From assembly GCF_025698545.1 (NCBI RefSeq), contig NC_068572.1, positions 5,518,001-5,582,000 on the forward strand: 64,000 nucleotides of DNA. Direction: 5' to 3'. This DNA comes from Gossypium raimondii (lineage: Eukaryota > Streptophyta > Magnoliopsida > Malvales > Malvaceae). Positions 34,741 to 46,289 of the stretch are shown piece by piece. How positions within the stretch are numbered: the first letter of the stretch is position 1; each line of letters opens with the position of its first letter. A program made the position numbers and the translations under genes. Under the pieces are notes generated by a model that saw nothing but the letters and a program-made list of their open reading frames with translations, had not been told where the DNA came from and ran no database searches.

Positions 34741-36824
34741 TTTTCATTTTATTGGAACAAATCTAACTACAAATCGAAATCAACCCTAAATAATGTAATA
34801 AAAACGTGCTAAATTGTATTATCTAATATCCATTGAATTTTGAATTGTACTATTGTTGGGGATTTTAAGTTTTTAATAAAAAATTTAATTAATTAACAAT
34901 GAAATTTAATTTTAAATTAAATATTATTAAATAGTAAATATATTTAAATTTTATATTTAAATTATAATAATATTAATAAATCATATTTCGTTAAATATTA
35001 AAATTAAATTTGTGTTAATTATTTAGAGCCAAAGGAGTTGTTAAGTTAATGCAAGTAAATATGCAAATAAATCATTTTAAAGATATTATTTAAAAACAAA
35101 ACAAAATATTTAAAATTTTCCTATTACGAATTGGATAAAAAATAAATATGATTTCTATCAGTATATAAATGTATTAACCTAATCATTTAATATATCATTT
35201 AAAAATAAAATATTTTATTTTTTAATTTTTAATATACATGCGTATATGATACGAGTATGAGAGTCCAATTTTTCTACTGAATTTGTTTACCCTTTTTATC
35301 GTTTATTAACGCATTCTAACACCTTCTTGTTTCTTGTGTTAGTAGGTACAATGAAAGTCTTTTTTCCTTTCTCCGCGCAACTTCTTTATTTTGGAGTCGA
35401 GCTTTCTTTGACTTCTTAAAACCTTAGGTTTGCTTTGCCAAAAAACACTCACAATCAAATTTGATCGAATTATCGGTTTTGTGCACTTTAAGAATTACAA
35501 GTGAAGGATTCCTGTATTGTGAGTGCTAACGCAAAGGACTTTTATTATATCACTTTGCTTGTGAGTGTTGTGACTTTCAGGATTTTCAATGGCGAAGCAT
35601 AGGTGTCGTATTTGTTCACAATGCTAATCAAATTTCTATTGTTGACGGATTTGTCAAGAAATACATTGGTCTAATGGTCATAGTGACATGCATGATATTC
35701 AATGACTTTTGGCAAAGCTTAGAGAACACAACTCCAAGTGCATATTTTGTGACGAGAGGGATCACCAAAGTATTGACTGGTCAACAGTTTCATTAGGTAA
35801 CTTTTCATCTTTGTAAACCAAGAAAAGTACGTATGACACTGAGCCTATTAAAAAGTCTTCTTCTAGTGCTACCGTTAAAGATGAAGATATGTGTGAACAA
35901 GAAGCTTCTAGTGATGTAATTTGTGAAGAAATTTTACGTGGCCCTATGTTCATTGTTGAGATTTCTTCTAGTGACACAAAAAGTTGTGATGGCAAATTTA
36001 TCAATCAAGAAGACATTGATAGTGAAGAAAGTTCACACCTTTGGACGAGCTTGTTACTTCAAATCCTACCACAAATTTGTTCTCTAACACATGCTACATT
36101 TCAAATAACGTTTCTATCTTCTTCAATGACACACAAGATTCAAAGACAAGTTTTTTTAAGGAAAAGCGAATGATACGAGTATGTGGCCCAATTTTTAGCC
36201 TAAGAACATGTTGAGCTTAACCTTCTAAAAAACCCATTTGAAGCCCAACTTTGGATGGGATTCGAGCATCCTTGGAGGAGAGCAAGATCATCAAAAGTTT
36301 GAATCTTGGTTTCAAGAAAATCAAGAAAATAAATCTTCATTTAAAAGAGACAGACTTGAAGATTCTAAGTTCAAAGAAACCCTCGAGTTTCAAATTAGTT
36401 ACTCCCTTCCTATTCTTTTGTTTTCTTCAAGATTCTTACAACTTACATTCGAAGATCTTTCTTGTGCTACTCCTACAATTTCAAATAAATCATTTACATT
36501 TTAATTAAAAGTTAATAAAATAAGTTGGACACTATGATTTATTTAAATATTTTTTGTTTTGAGAAATAAGAAATGGATGTCATTAAACTTGAAAATTAAA
36601 TACAATCTTTATATGGGTACCACACGTTCTACTCTCCTACATTCGTCAGTTGGTAGAGCAATTCCTAATTAATACAAAAGTTGTATCCTACTCAATTCCT
36701 AAGAGACTTAAATCATCCATTCCTAAAAGAAACAAACACTAAAAACCAACTACATCCTAATTTTTAGAAGAAGAAAAAAACCCCAACAATTTCTCCTCCG
36801 GCAATCTATTCTTTCATCTACCAC
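34741..36824. other. AT-rich spacer with a decayed coding-like stretch
   Basis: 34741-35270 is AT-rich with nothing recognised. 35270-36500 is less AT-rich and has several short broken readings. The longest (plus strand, about 35889-36173) is acidic and Ser/Glu/Asp-rich. It resembles an old retroelement coding region, but I cannot name a domain. No functional gene is supported. Confidence 0.35.
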
Positions 36825-38664
36825 CACTACACCAAAACAGGCTTTTAGCAGCATTTTTAGCGGCGTGTGGACAAAAAACGCCACTAAAAATCAAGCATTA
36901 GCGGCGCTTTTATAAAAAAGCCGCTAAAGGTCGAGCATTAGCGGTGCTTTTTGGAAAACGCCGCTAAAAATAAGCATTAGTGGCATTTTTTGGAAAGCGC
37001 CGCAAAACCCTAAGCCGAACGACACCGTTTTTTGAGTTTTTGGGGCATTTAGCGGCGTTTTTGAAAAAGCGCCGCTAATGCTGGGGCCTCTAGCGACGCT
37101 TTTTAGAAAGCGCCGCTAATGCTAGGGCCTTTAGCGGCGTTTTTGAGAAAGCGCCGCTAATGCTCGGGCCTTTAGCGGCGTTTTTGAGAAAGCGCCACTA
37201 ATGCTCGGGCCTTTAGCAGCGTTTTTGAAAAAGTGCCGCTAATAATAAAAAAATCTAAAACCATTTCAATTATCTCATTCTTTGATATATTCTCAAGTAA
37301 TGTTTCAATTATATTTTTTATTGTAAGTTGAAAAAATTGATATTTCGTTGTATTTATTATATATTGGTCAAATTTACATTTAAATGATAACAAATAATAT
37401 TGTTTAATACAAAATGTTTTTATTAAAGAGAAGTCGTCCTAACTCCTAACTATTTATTATTATTTTTCAATCACAGTTTATTTAAACTACTTTACGAGAA
37501 AAATATATTAAATTATGAGTAAAATAAAATATCATAAAACTTAAATTGTTGTGTTGTAAAGAATAAAAATAGAATAAATTTTTATAAGAATGATAAATTT
37601 TGATAGTTCGATTAAATAAATCAAAGAAAGTAATATAAAACACCAAATATCGTGATAACTAATATTATATATTGATAATTTTATTACCAAAAAAATTTTA
37701 TATTTAGTTAATCAAACATGAACACAACAATGACCTAATAGTACCTACTCAAGAGTAAGAACTGAAAATGAATGAAAAAGGACAAATGAGGTTGTTACTT
37801 GGTCTAATACCCACTAGAAATTAATACTAGCTAGGTTTTTTAGGCTGAGAAAAGGGTTATAGGAAAATATTATAAAATTTATTAAATATTGAATTTTAGA
37901 AAATAATTAAGTGAAGTTGGGATTCAATTTAGCTAGTAGAGTCAGTGGGGTTAGTTGGACGATTTGCTCCCGAAAAAAAAAGCTGCTTGTTTTTTCTTGA
38001 TAACAAAAAGTGTTAGCTGGGTCGGTGGGATTTAGGGTTTATGGATTTGGTGTCAGGTTATGGTTTAGATTAATTAGTGTGTTTTAATTTATATATTAAA
38101 TAATGTTTAGGGGTTAGGGATTCGGGGTTGGGTTAGGGTTTAGGGATTAGGAATTCAGGGTCGGGTTAGGGTTTAGGATTTAGATTAATTAGTGTTTTTT
38201 AATTTATATATTAAATAAGGTTTAGGGGTTAGTGGTTAGGGGTTTGGTGTTTGAGATTAAGAGTTAGTGATTTAGGGTTTAGAGATTCGGGGTCGAGTTA
38301 GGGTTTAAGGTTTAGATTAATTAGTATTTTTTAATTTATATACTAAATAAGTTCTTATATAATTGTAAAAGAGATAATAATAAATTGTAAAGATTATTAA
38401 TTTAAAATTGATATGCAATATACAATAATTGAATATAAAAAATTATAAAATATGTGAGTTTTGGTGGCGTTTATAGCAAAAATGCCGCTAATATGTATTA
38501 GAATTTTCATTATAGCAAAAACGTTTTTCTAAAAACGCTGCTAAAGTTAGCAACGCGTTCTTTAGTGGCATTTTTTCCTGCGCTTCTCAAAGCGTCGCAA
38601 ATACTTTTAGCGGCGCTTCTAAAGTCCTAAAAAAGCACCGCTAAAAGCCTGTTTTGGTGTAGTG
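36825..38664. mobile_element. CACTA-ended non-autonomous transposon
   Basis: Ends CACTACACCAAAACAGGC and (reverse complement) the same sequence at 38664, so the terminal inverted repeats are near perfect over at least 20 bp. Inside the left end (36840-37250) are five or six diverged units of 60-65 bp built on TTAGCGGCG, a TTTTT-A(A)AAG spacer and CGCCGCTAA. These are the subterminal repeats typical of CACTA (En/Spm) elements; matching ones occur at the right end (38460-38640). No transposase. A clear 3-bp target duplication was not found. 1840 bp. Confidence 0.8.
38060..38345 (+). repeat. Telomere-like tandem repeat inside CACTA element
   Basis: Units starting TAGATTAATTAGTGT, TTTTTAATTTATATA and ending in runs of GGTTAGGG/TTTAGGG variants occur at about 38067, 38172 and 38309 (periods about 105 and 137 bp). 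The G-rich halves read like degenerate plant telomere repeats (TTTAGGG). Confidence 0.75.
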
Positions 38665-38917
38665 ACACCATCGTTCCACCTTGGAATTAATATTTTATTT
38701 TTTAAGTAAATGAAATGAGAGTTAAGGCTAATTATTATTATATGTAAACAAAAAAAATTATCTAACAATATGGGATGAATAAAAGATATGGTAAAAGTTA
38801 ACAAGAGAAAGTAATTAAAGCGCATGAAAAATAATATAAATATGGTATAGTGAAAAAAAAAACCTATAAGAATTTATAATACTTAAAATTTGACAAAGGT
38901 GAAAATATTGTTAGAAA

Positions 38918-39463
38918 TACAGATTGAGTCCTAGTTTGACTGATATTGATATTCTTGTCGGTGCAAGAGGACATGTATTCGAGTGTCTTGAAATGCATTA
39001 TCCTCCTATTTAAGAGATAGATAGTTTTAAGCATTTTATTAAGGGTAAACTACAAAAATAGTCACTTTTGTTTATCTCAGATTACATTTTAGTCACTTAC
39101 GTTATCGTTCTGTTACGCAGTGACACTCTACCGTTAAACTTCGTTACCTCCTTAACGGCAGTTCTACGTGACAGTCCAAATGGGTTTTAAATGCCAATTT
39201 AGATGCCTAGTTACTGCGATGAAAATAGGTTTTTAATTAAAAAAATTTAATTTGGACTACCACGTAGGACATCCAAATTGGCATTTAAAACCCATTTTGG
39301 ACTGCCACGTAGGCCCGTTGTTATAAAGATAGCGAAGCTTAACGGTAGAGTAACCACTTCGTAACAAAACAATAACGTAAGTGACTAAAATGTAAAGTAA
39401 GGCAAATAAAAATGACTATTTTTATAATTTACTTTTTTATTAAAAAAGAGGAGATATGATAAT
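38918..39463 (+). mobile_element. SINE copy 3, split by a MITE
   Basis: Body 38918-39042 has GATTGAGTCCTAGTTTGACTG, a box-B-like TATTCGAGTGTC, TGCATTATCCTCCTATTTA and TAGTTTTAAGCATTTTATTA. It is interrupted by the foldback element 39043-39434. The SINE tail (AAAAAAGAGGAGATATGATAA) resumes at 39444-39463, in register with the tails of copies 1 and 2. Confidence 0.75.
39043..39434. mobile_element. Mutator-like foldback MITE, copy 1
   Basis: Begins GGGTAAACTACAAAAATAGT and ends with its inverse; the two arms pair over most of the element, with ACGTAGGACATCC-type text on either side of an AT-rich centre near 39232. Flanked by a perfect 9-bp duplication TTTTATTAA (39034-39042, 39435-39443), the size typical of Mutator-like elements. 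392 bp, no coding capacity. Confidence 0.88.
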
Positions 39464-39734
39464 ACACTTAGCCAGCCTTGAGGAATTAATAAAGATTAAA
39501 AAATAAGCAAGAAAATTATCATGAAGAATCAACGGTTATAATTTGTATATATGGTGAGTAATTAATACTAATTAACTTTTATTGCAATTACATATAGAAA
39601 AGGATAGGTCTAATTTTTACTCAACAGTAGTAACCCAATTATAAGTTTTCTTTTATCATTTAACTATAGAAAATTATAAAATAATCATTTAATTATTTAA
39701 TTATTTCTTTTTAGATACTATCTTAAATTATTAA

Positions 39735-40190
39735 CGATAATGACAATTTTTAAAATTGGTATAATGACAACTTTAATCCTCAAAATTTATATATTGTGTC
39801 AATTTAATATTGATTCTAAAAGATTTAACCCTTAGTGTTTACGCTTTGTGTAATTTTTTCTTTTCTTTTGTGACATTGAGGTTAATTTTAAAAGAATAAG
39901 AAAATATAAAATTCTATTATCTTGACTTTTTTGGTGTTTTATTTTTGATATATATATTTATCAAATTTAGCTGATATATATATATATATATATATATATT
40001 TAGCTTCTTAGGTGACAAAGTCAAAAGAAAATAAAACTCCAAAAAGACCAAATTACACAAGGCGTAAATGTTAAGGGTTTGATTTTTAAAATCAAGACTA
40101 AATTGACATAATATAAAATGTTAAGGGTTAAAATTGATAACATGCCAATTTTAAAAGCTGCAATATCATTTTCCATTAGCCACTTAACAA
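39735..40190. repeat. Inverted-repeat MITE-like element with TA-rich centre
   Basis: Inverted arms: TTTTAAAATTGGTATAATGA on the left and, read in reverse complement, TTTTAAAATTGGCATGTTAT on the right (near 40155). The arms continue inward through TTAACCCTTA/TTAAGGGTTT and GACTTTTTTGG. The centre has a TA microsatellite at 39973-39999. Exact ends and target duplication were not resolved. Confidence 0.6.
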
Positions 40191-40780
40191 TTAGTGACAA
40201 AAAAAAAGAAAAATAAAATAATTGAGTGATAATTTTATAACTTCTTATAATTAGATAACAAAAAACTTTATCAAACTAAAATTATTTTTATTAAGATCTT
40301 TTAGTATTTCCTTCCTTTAAATTGCATTTTGTTCTATCTAAATTTGAATTGAGTTTGGCTTCCCATATTTTTTTGTTGATAAGACTTGAACCCGAAATTT
40401 ATTTAAAGGTTATCAAACTTTTTTTTTAGTATAATCAATGTATCTTTCATATTCATTTTACGGTTCATAAATACCAATTCTTTTGAAATTTATGGAGAGG
40501 ACATTGAATTGTTAAGTACTTAAAATTTGGATTTAAAAATCGATCTTATTTATCTTTCCTATCTTAACCAGTGATTCAGGGTTCGATATTCACCTTGGGT
40601 AAGAAGCAATTTTAGAACTCGTGGCTAACATATATCCTTTAATGAGCCTACAAAATGCAGAGAATAAATTACTTAGTTGGCTTCAAATGTATTGAGAAAA
40701 AAAAATCCCATTTTTTAACCTGTATTAACTAATCAACTTTATTCCAAAAATAACATTCAAAGATAACATAATCAATGGTT

Positions 40781-41257
40781 TTAACTCAACATCTTCTTGT
40801 CTAAATATGAATGATTTTTAGTCTTATTCCAAGGATCCCAGTTATATTTCAAACGATATTCTTTATGCTTATAGCTGAACAAATATACGCCGTCATCTTG
40901 CGATCTCCACCGGCAGTTATTCCCGGCACATTCTTTATCAAGGAACTTGTCGTCCGTCCAGAAGACGTCAAGGTACTTTTCGCCGCCGGTCCACCACATG
41001 TGGCAGCTGAACTTGGTCGTTGAGAAGAAATTGGTACGGAACGTCCAATTGAACTCGTTGTAGGGGAGGAGGTGGCGGACACCGAGATCGTCGTCCTTGG
41101 ATCTGCAGTGAGCTTCCAGAAACTCGCCGTGGCTGAACCCGTTGCTGACGTGAACGTGACACTTGTTTAGGATGGAGTGAGTAACGAGTGACTGAGTCAG
41201 GCAAAGCGCCATAACCAGCATCATCTTCTTCGTAACAACATTTTGGGCGGGACTCAT
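40781..41257 (-). CDS. S-protein homologue (SPH), secreted, intact
   Basis: Single-exon gene, 158 residues. An N-terminal hydrophobic stretch (about 11-30, MMLVMALCLTQSLVTHSIL) is a signal peptide. The mature part carries the plant self-incompatibility S1 domain: HVHVSNGFSHGEFLEAHC (33-51), SKDDDLGVRHL, EFNWTFRTNFF, KFSCHMWW, YLDVFW and CAGNNCRWRSQDDGVYLF. Cysteines at 33, 51, 85, 110 and 115 include those expected to form the family disulphides. SPH proteins are small secreted ligands; Papaver PrsS triggers pollen rejection, while most plant SPHs have unknown function. Only intact member of a minus-strand cluster with relatives at 34.2, 49.4 and 56.2 kb. Upstream (41312-41326) is a good TATA box. 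Confidence 0.92.
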   Translation of the reverse strand: MSPAQNVVTKKMMLVMALCLTQSLVTHSILNKCHVHVSNGFSHGEFLEAHCRSKDDDLGVRHLLPYNEFNWTFRTNFFSTTKFSCHMWWTGGEKYLDVFWTDDKFLDKECAGNNCRWRSQDDGVYLFSYKHKEYRLKYNWDPWNKTKNHSYLDKKMLS

Positions 41258-41311
41258 ATTTGATATATATATATAAAGGTTGTTGATATGGTTAATTTGC
41301 TTTCCCCTTCT

Positions 41312-41326
41312 ATCCTTTTATAGCAA
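41312..41326 (-). promoter_or_regulatory. TATA box of the intact SPH gene
   Basis: Minus strand reads TTTGCTATAAAAGGATA, about 60 bp upstream of the start codon. In the 49.4 kb paralogue the same place reads TTTGCCATAAAAGGGTA, so the TATA core is altered there. Confidence 0.6.
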
Positions 41327-41589
41327 AAGAGGCGGGGCTTGTCCAAAAAAATAGATATTTGGATAATTATGAATATCTTAAAATTTATTTCAAAAGATTT
41401 AATAGCACAAATTAAGTATTTTAAAAAATAATTAAATTTGTCTAATTTTATGATTTTGATTAAATCTTTCCATATATTAATCTTTTTATAATTGAAATTA
41501 TAAAGGTTAAAGGTTTCTAAAAGTGTATAAAAAGTTATTAAAATCTATAATTTGAAAAATAGAAATGATTTGATGAGGACACGATAATT

Positions 41590-42005
41590 GAATTTCTGTT
41601 AAAATTGAATTAACCGATCAAATCGATTTAATTTGATTAATCGGTTGGTTAACCGATCTAACTCAGTCGGAGGTTGGTTAATATTTTTTGGAAATTTGAT
41701 TATCGGTTAATTTAGTTTGAAACCGAGTAATTAACTGAATTAATCTAACTTAATAATTAATAATTTTATGTAATTTTAATTCAGTTAATTTGGTTAATTC
41801 AGTCAAATGAACATTATCAATTTTTTATATGTTTTAACAAAAAATAAAACATATAAATTTTGGTTAATTGACTGAATTAACCGAAATATTTCAATTCGGT
41901 TAATTTGTTTTTGAAAACATTTCAGTTCAATTAACGGTTAAAAGATTAAAAGTTCATCAATTTGGTTAATACCATTCAGTTCGGTTAACCGCTTGAATAC
42001 TACTA
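41590..42005. repeat. Palindromic AACCGAATTAACCG-type repeat
   Basis: Dense, diverged motifs of the type TTGGTTAATT, AACCGA and GGTTAATTCAG on both strands. The same repeat occurs at 45060-45250 plus 48118-48345, where a solo LTR interrupts it. Ends not resolved. Confidence 0.6.
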
Positions 42006-42642
42006 AATAATACAAGCTATTTGAAAATTATTTATATTTTATATCTAATTACTTAAATTATGAAATCATAAATTTCATAAGCTTGATAATAATATTAAAA
42101 AGTTTCTTATTTTTATTTTATTTATAATTTTTTAAAATATCATAATTACAATTATTATATTAAACATTATCCGTAACCTCCAAGATTTTATTTCTTAATA
42201 AATTTTAGGCAATTAACTTCAAATTTAATGCATAACCCATAACTCCAATTAATATATTAATTTTATTGTATTTACTGTTAAAATCTCAATTAATTTAATT
42301 TTCAAAATTTTAAAATTTCCATTTAATCCCTTTAAGATCTTTAATTATATCAGTTTTAATTGAAAATTTTCATTTAATCTCTTTAAATCTTTAATTATAT
42401 CAGTTTTAATTAGAATAATAATTTTAGTGGGCATAAATAGGTCCCTTAAAATGATAAATATCCCTTTTAGTTCTTTTTTAAGTATATAAAATTATAAATT
42501 AGTATAATGGTAAAATTATATTTTAACTCCTCTAAATCTATAATATATCTCTATCTCTTCCTAAAACAATTTTCTAACTTCGCTCTTATTATTACAATAG
42601 TGAGGAGAATTTTTTTGAATTTTTATTATATTTTAGTTTTAT
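42006..42642. other. AT-rich spacer
   Basis: The first ~80 bp is still homologous to the upstream flank of the 49.4 kb SPH copy. The rest is AT-rich with phrases such as TTTAATCCCTTTAAGATC repeated twice (near 42320 and 42370). No gene. Confidence 0.4.
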
Positions 42643-43472
42643 ATTTGGTATTTGTACTTTCATAAAATGTCAATGTGGTACTTATCCTTTGAATATACTC
42701 AATGTGGGACTTGAACTATCAATCATGTATTATTATTGTACTCGGAGTTAATACCTATAATAAAGCTAAACCAACCAATGGAAATTCAACATGTGGATTT
42801 TTTTCCAAATCATTGATTCCACGTGAATAATATAATATTATATGAAAAGATAAATAAAACAAAAAAATGAAATGGTAGTCGAAATCAAGTTATTCAACCT
42901 CCCATTCAAGCTCAATAAGTCAAGCAAAATACATAAATTTGGGGAAATTTTGGCTTGTATAAATTTCAGAAAATTTAGGGTTTTAAAAATTGAATAAATT
43001 TTGAGTTAAAATTTGATTTTTTAAAGTTAAACTTATGTTTTGTAGGTTTAGTTATTTATTTATTAATTTAATTCAATTCAATTTAATTCCATTTTTTGTT
43101 TTATTTATCTTTTCACATAATATTATATTATCCACGTGGAGTTTATGATTTGGAAAAAAATCCACGTGTCAAATTTTCATTGTTTGGCTTAGCATTTACT
43201 AAGGGCATTAACTACATATATACCATAATGATACATCGATTGATAGTTCAAGTACCACATTGAACATTTTCCAAGTATAAGTACCACGTTGGGCAATTTA
43301 TGAAAGTACATGTGTCAAATAAGACACAAATTGATAGTTCAAGTATCACATTGGACATTTTCAAAGTACAGATATCACATTAGACATTTTATGAAAGTAC
43401 AGGTACCAAATAATACACAAATTAATAGTTCAAGTACCACATTGGACATTTTATGAAAGTATAAGTATCAAA
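42643..43472. mobile_element. Foldback MITE-like element, ~830 bp
   Basis: Left arm begins TTGGTATTTGTACTTTCATA, right arm ends in the inverse. The pairing continues inward through CAACATGTGGATTTTTTTCC / GGAAAAAAATCCACGTG and TATAATATTATATG. The right end is lengthened by diverged direct repeats of TAGTTCAAGTACCACATT and GGACATTTTATGAAAGTA (about 43230-43470). Target duplication unresolved. Confidence 0.65.
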
Positions 43473-44269
43473 TGTGACATTATCCCTTTATAATATTATA
43501 TCTTTCAACTTAGACTAATTAAATAGGAGTAATTCAAGGTTTCTAATTATATTATTAGGATAATTAGAATAGTGAATTTTTTCCTTTTATATTAATAATT
43601 TAATTTAATATAATTTATTAATAGATTGTATACTAAACTTACTTAAAATAATACAATTTTATATCGAGCTAATTATTTATTTATTGATTAGATTATAGTA
43701 TAAAAATTTAAAGGTTACAATTTATTCAAAATTTTTACATTTTTATATATTTGGAATTTAATCTCTATACTTTTATTTTCGAAATTTAGTCTCTCTAATT
43801 TTTAAATTTAAAATTCAGGTCTATTTGTTAACATTGTTAGAATTCTTTTGTGTTGGTGTGACATTTTAAAAATAAAATAAACTTGGTATTCATGTAAAAA
43901 AACATTGTAATGACTGAATTTAATAAAGAATTTTAACGGTACTAACAATTCTTAAAATCCACATCGTCATTTTAAGTAGAATAAAGTATTTAGACTAACT
44001 ATTGTGATTATAAAAGTACGCTGGGGCTTTTATTTTATTTTTATAATTTTATTTAATTAAGATTTAAAATTAATTTCAAAATAAACTTTAAAATTTTATA
44101 ATTATTTTGTGTTAATCCTAATTTTGACATTAGTTATTTCAAATAGTTATCGCTTTTAACTATGTTAAATAAAATAATGTCGTATATATTTTTTTCTTAA
44201 AATAATTGCTTCTAACTAAATCATGGCTTAATCACCTTCTAACTAATTATAATAACATATATATGTTTC
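43473..44269. other. AT-rich spacer
   Basis: No gene. Repeat-like phrases such as TTTAGTCTCTC and TTAATTTAATC suggest decayed elements that I could not delimit. Confidence 0.35.
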
Positions 44270-44544
44270 TGTTGGAATAAATATATTTAAAGAAAATTGA
44301 TTTCATCATGAATATCTTATTAAGTGGATGTCCATCATGATCAAAACAAAGTTTTAATGTATTTTAAATTCTAATAGTTATCACAATTAAATCTCTAATT
44401 CTTTTATATTTTCATGACTATAAATAGAAACTCGATGAAGTATTGTAATTACCCATTTTGATCAATAAAGTATATTCTCTATTGCTTTCATGTTTTCTTT
44501 GTTCTTTATTCTCTCCATCTCTTTATTTTATAACAATTTCAACA
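44270..44544 (+). mobile_element. Short Copia-like solo LTR
   Basis: Starts TGTTGGAATAAAT and ends TTTCAACA, so the ends form TGTTG...CAACA. It has a TATA-like CTATAAATAG near 44421 and a polyadenylation-like AATAAA near 44464, spaced as in Copia LTRs. 275 bp. A matching 5-bp duplication was not found, so ends may have decayed. No internal region. Confidence 0.55.
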
Positions 44545-44635
44545 AACTCCAATGATTATATTATAAAAGTAAATGCAAAATTATTTCAAATTAAATTATA
44601 ATGAATAAACCTAAAATTGAGTATAATAAAAAGAC

Positions 44636-44900
44636 CAGGGGTGAAACCAGGGGGTTGGCAAGGGCCTCGCGCCCCCTAAAATAGAAAATCTTTAATTTAA
44701 ATCCTTTAATATTTTTAAAAATTTAAAATAGTAAAAGTAAAATTGTACTTTGCCTCCCTAAAAAATATAAAAGTTTGATTTAATCCTTTAAAAATTATAA
44801 AGATATAGTATATTAAAATGGTGAAATTGTATTTTTACTATCGTAAAAATTACAATTTAATTTCGACCTGCTTAAAAAAAATTTGATTTCATCCCTGACC
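44636..44900. mobile_element. MITE with AGGGGTGAAACCA ends, copy 1
   Basis: Opens CCAGGGGTGAAACCAGGGGG and closes TTTGATTTCATCCCTGACC, imperfect inverted ends. The interior (GGGCCTCGCGCCCCC, then AT-rich) aligns with 55620-55856. No coding potential. Confidence 0.6.
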
Positions 44901-46067
44901 AAAACCAGAATTTGATATTATGAAAATAAATGAAAAATTATCTCAAATTAAATTATAAATAAGAACTAAATCTTATTTGATATTATTTTTCTTACATTTC
45001 TCTTTCCCCATCCTTTTTGTCTCCTCGGAGGCTTAGTCCCTTCTCTTCTTTTTCCAATATCTTAGGGGGTTCAAACGGTTAACCAATCGTTTAACTGAAC
45101 CAAACTGAACTAGTATTAACCAAACTCTTTAATCCTTTAACCGTTAACTAAACCAAAATTTTTTTCAAAAAAAATTAACTGAATCGAAATTTATATGTTT
45201 TGCTTTTTTGTTAAAACAAGTATAAAACATATAAAATAAATAAATTGATAATGTTTGTCGAAACCGTTTTTTGAAAACAAAAATTTAGTTGTCGACTTTA
45301 AAGATAAAACTGGAGTCGCCACCGATCCTTTATTAAGGTGTGATCGGCCCACCTTAAAAATAATTTTGGTCTGCGAAATTTGAGAAAACAGGTTCGGGAG
45401 TCAGTTACGCACGAAGAAGGATTAGCACTCTCGTAACGCCCAAAATCGGTATCAAATTGATTGTTTAATGTCTTGGTGTCGAAAATTTGAAAAGATTTTA
45501 AAGAAAACTTTTTATTTCATGAATGAATCAAAATAATAAGACATTCTTATTTCAAAGAAATAAAACACCACACCCAGTGAGTTAGGGCACAATGTTTTTA
45601 AATCTTCAAAATACCCGAATATTGCCTTTTGCTTTTGAAAATTCTTATTTCGAGAAGAAAATGTCATGACCAGTAAGTTAGGACCCAACATTTTTGAATT
45701 CCCGAGAATAAGCTTTTATTTAAAATTTGCGAATTTATTGCAAAACGAATACTTGACTTTCTAAATTCATCGAAAAATAATCGCAATCCAGTAAGTTAGG
45801 ACACAATCTTCCTCAAGAATCATGAACGCCAAATATCTCGAAAATTTATGAAATATCATGATTTTAATACCTTGACAAAACCAAAATATACATTTTTTAA
45901 AAAGGATATGCTAAAAGGGTTAATGCATAACATGAAATCAATATTCTAATCTCAAGCATATATAAATAAACATTCGTCAATATATATACAAGTGTAATAT
46001 ACAAGTAAATTTGAAAATATGTGTTCGCATATATGTAACACACATATGATAATACATATACAAAGAT

Positions 46068-46070
<3 letters not shown>

Positions 46071-46120
<50 letters not shown>
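46071..46120. repeat. (TA)n microsatellite
   Basis: About 24 uninterrupted TA dinucleotides within the solo LTR. Likely length-variable. Confidence 0.9.
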
Positions 46121-46125
<5 letters not shown>

Positions 46126-46289
46126 CATGTTGGGGTGAATATGAAAATCGTAAAAATATAAAATGTACATACGTTAATACACATATAAGCGTACAAGTGA
46201 AAAGCAAAATTTATAATAATTTCTAAAGACATGTGTATGTAAAAAAATGTACATATTTATTTACAAAACTATGAAAACATAATATGCAT

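Noticed and set aside
35270-36500. A protein-coding gene at 35.3-36.5 kb
   Set aside because: The readings are short and in several frames, with no start, splice pattern or named domain. Treated as decayed repeat.
36840-37250. CRISPR-like array
   Set aside because: Regular unit spacing, but the units are palindromic transposon subterminal repeats in a plant genome, without unique spacers.
38040-38340. Interstitial telomere or chromosome-fusion scar
   Set aside because: The TTTAGGG-like text is degenerate, arranged in 105-137 bp units and enclosed by the CACTA inverted ends, so it belongs to the transposon.
40811-41204. Other-frame open readings overlapping the intact SPH gene
   Set aside because: Antisense and shifted-frame shadows of the SPH coding region; the true frame has the signal peptide and the domain.
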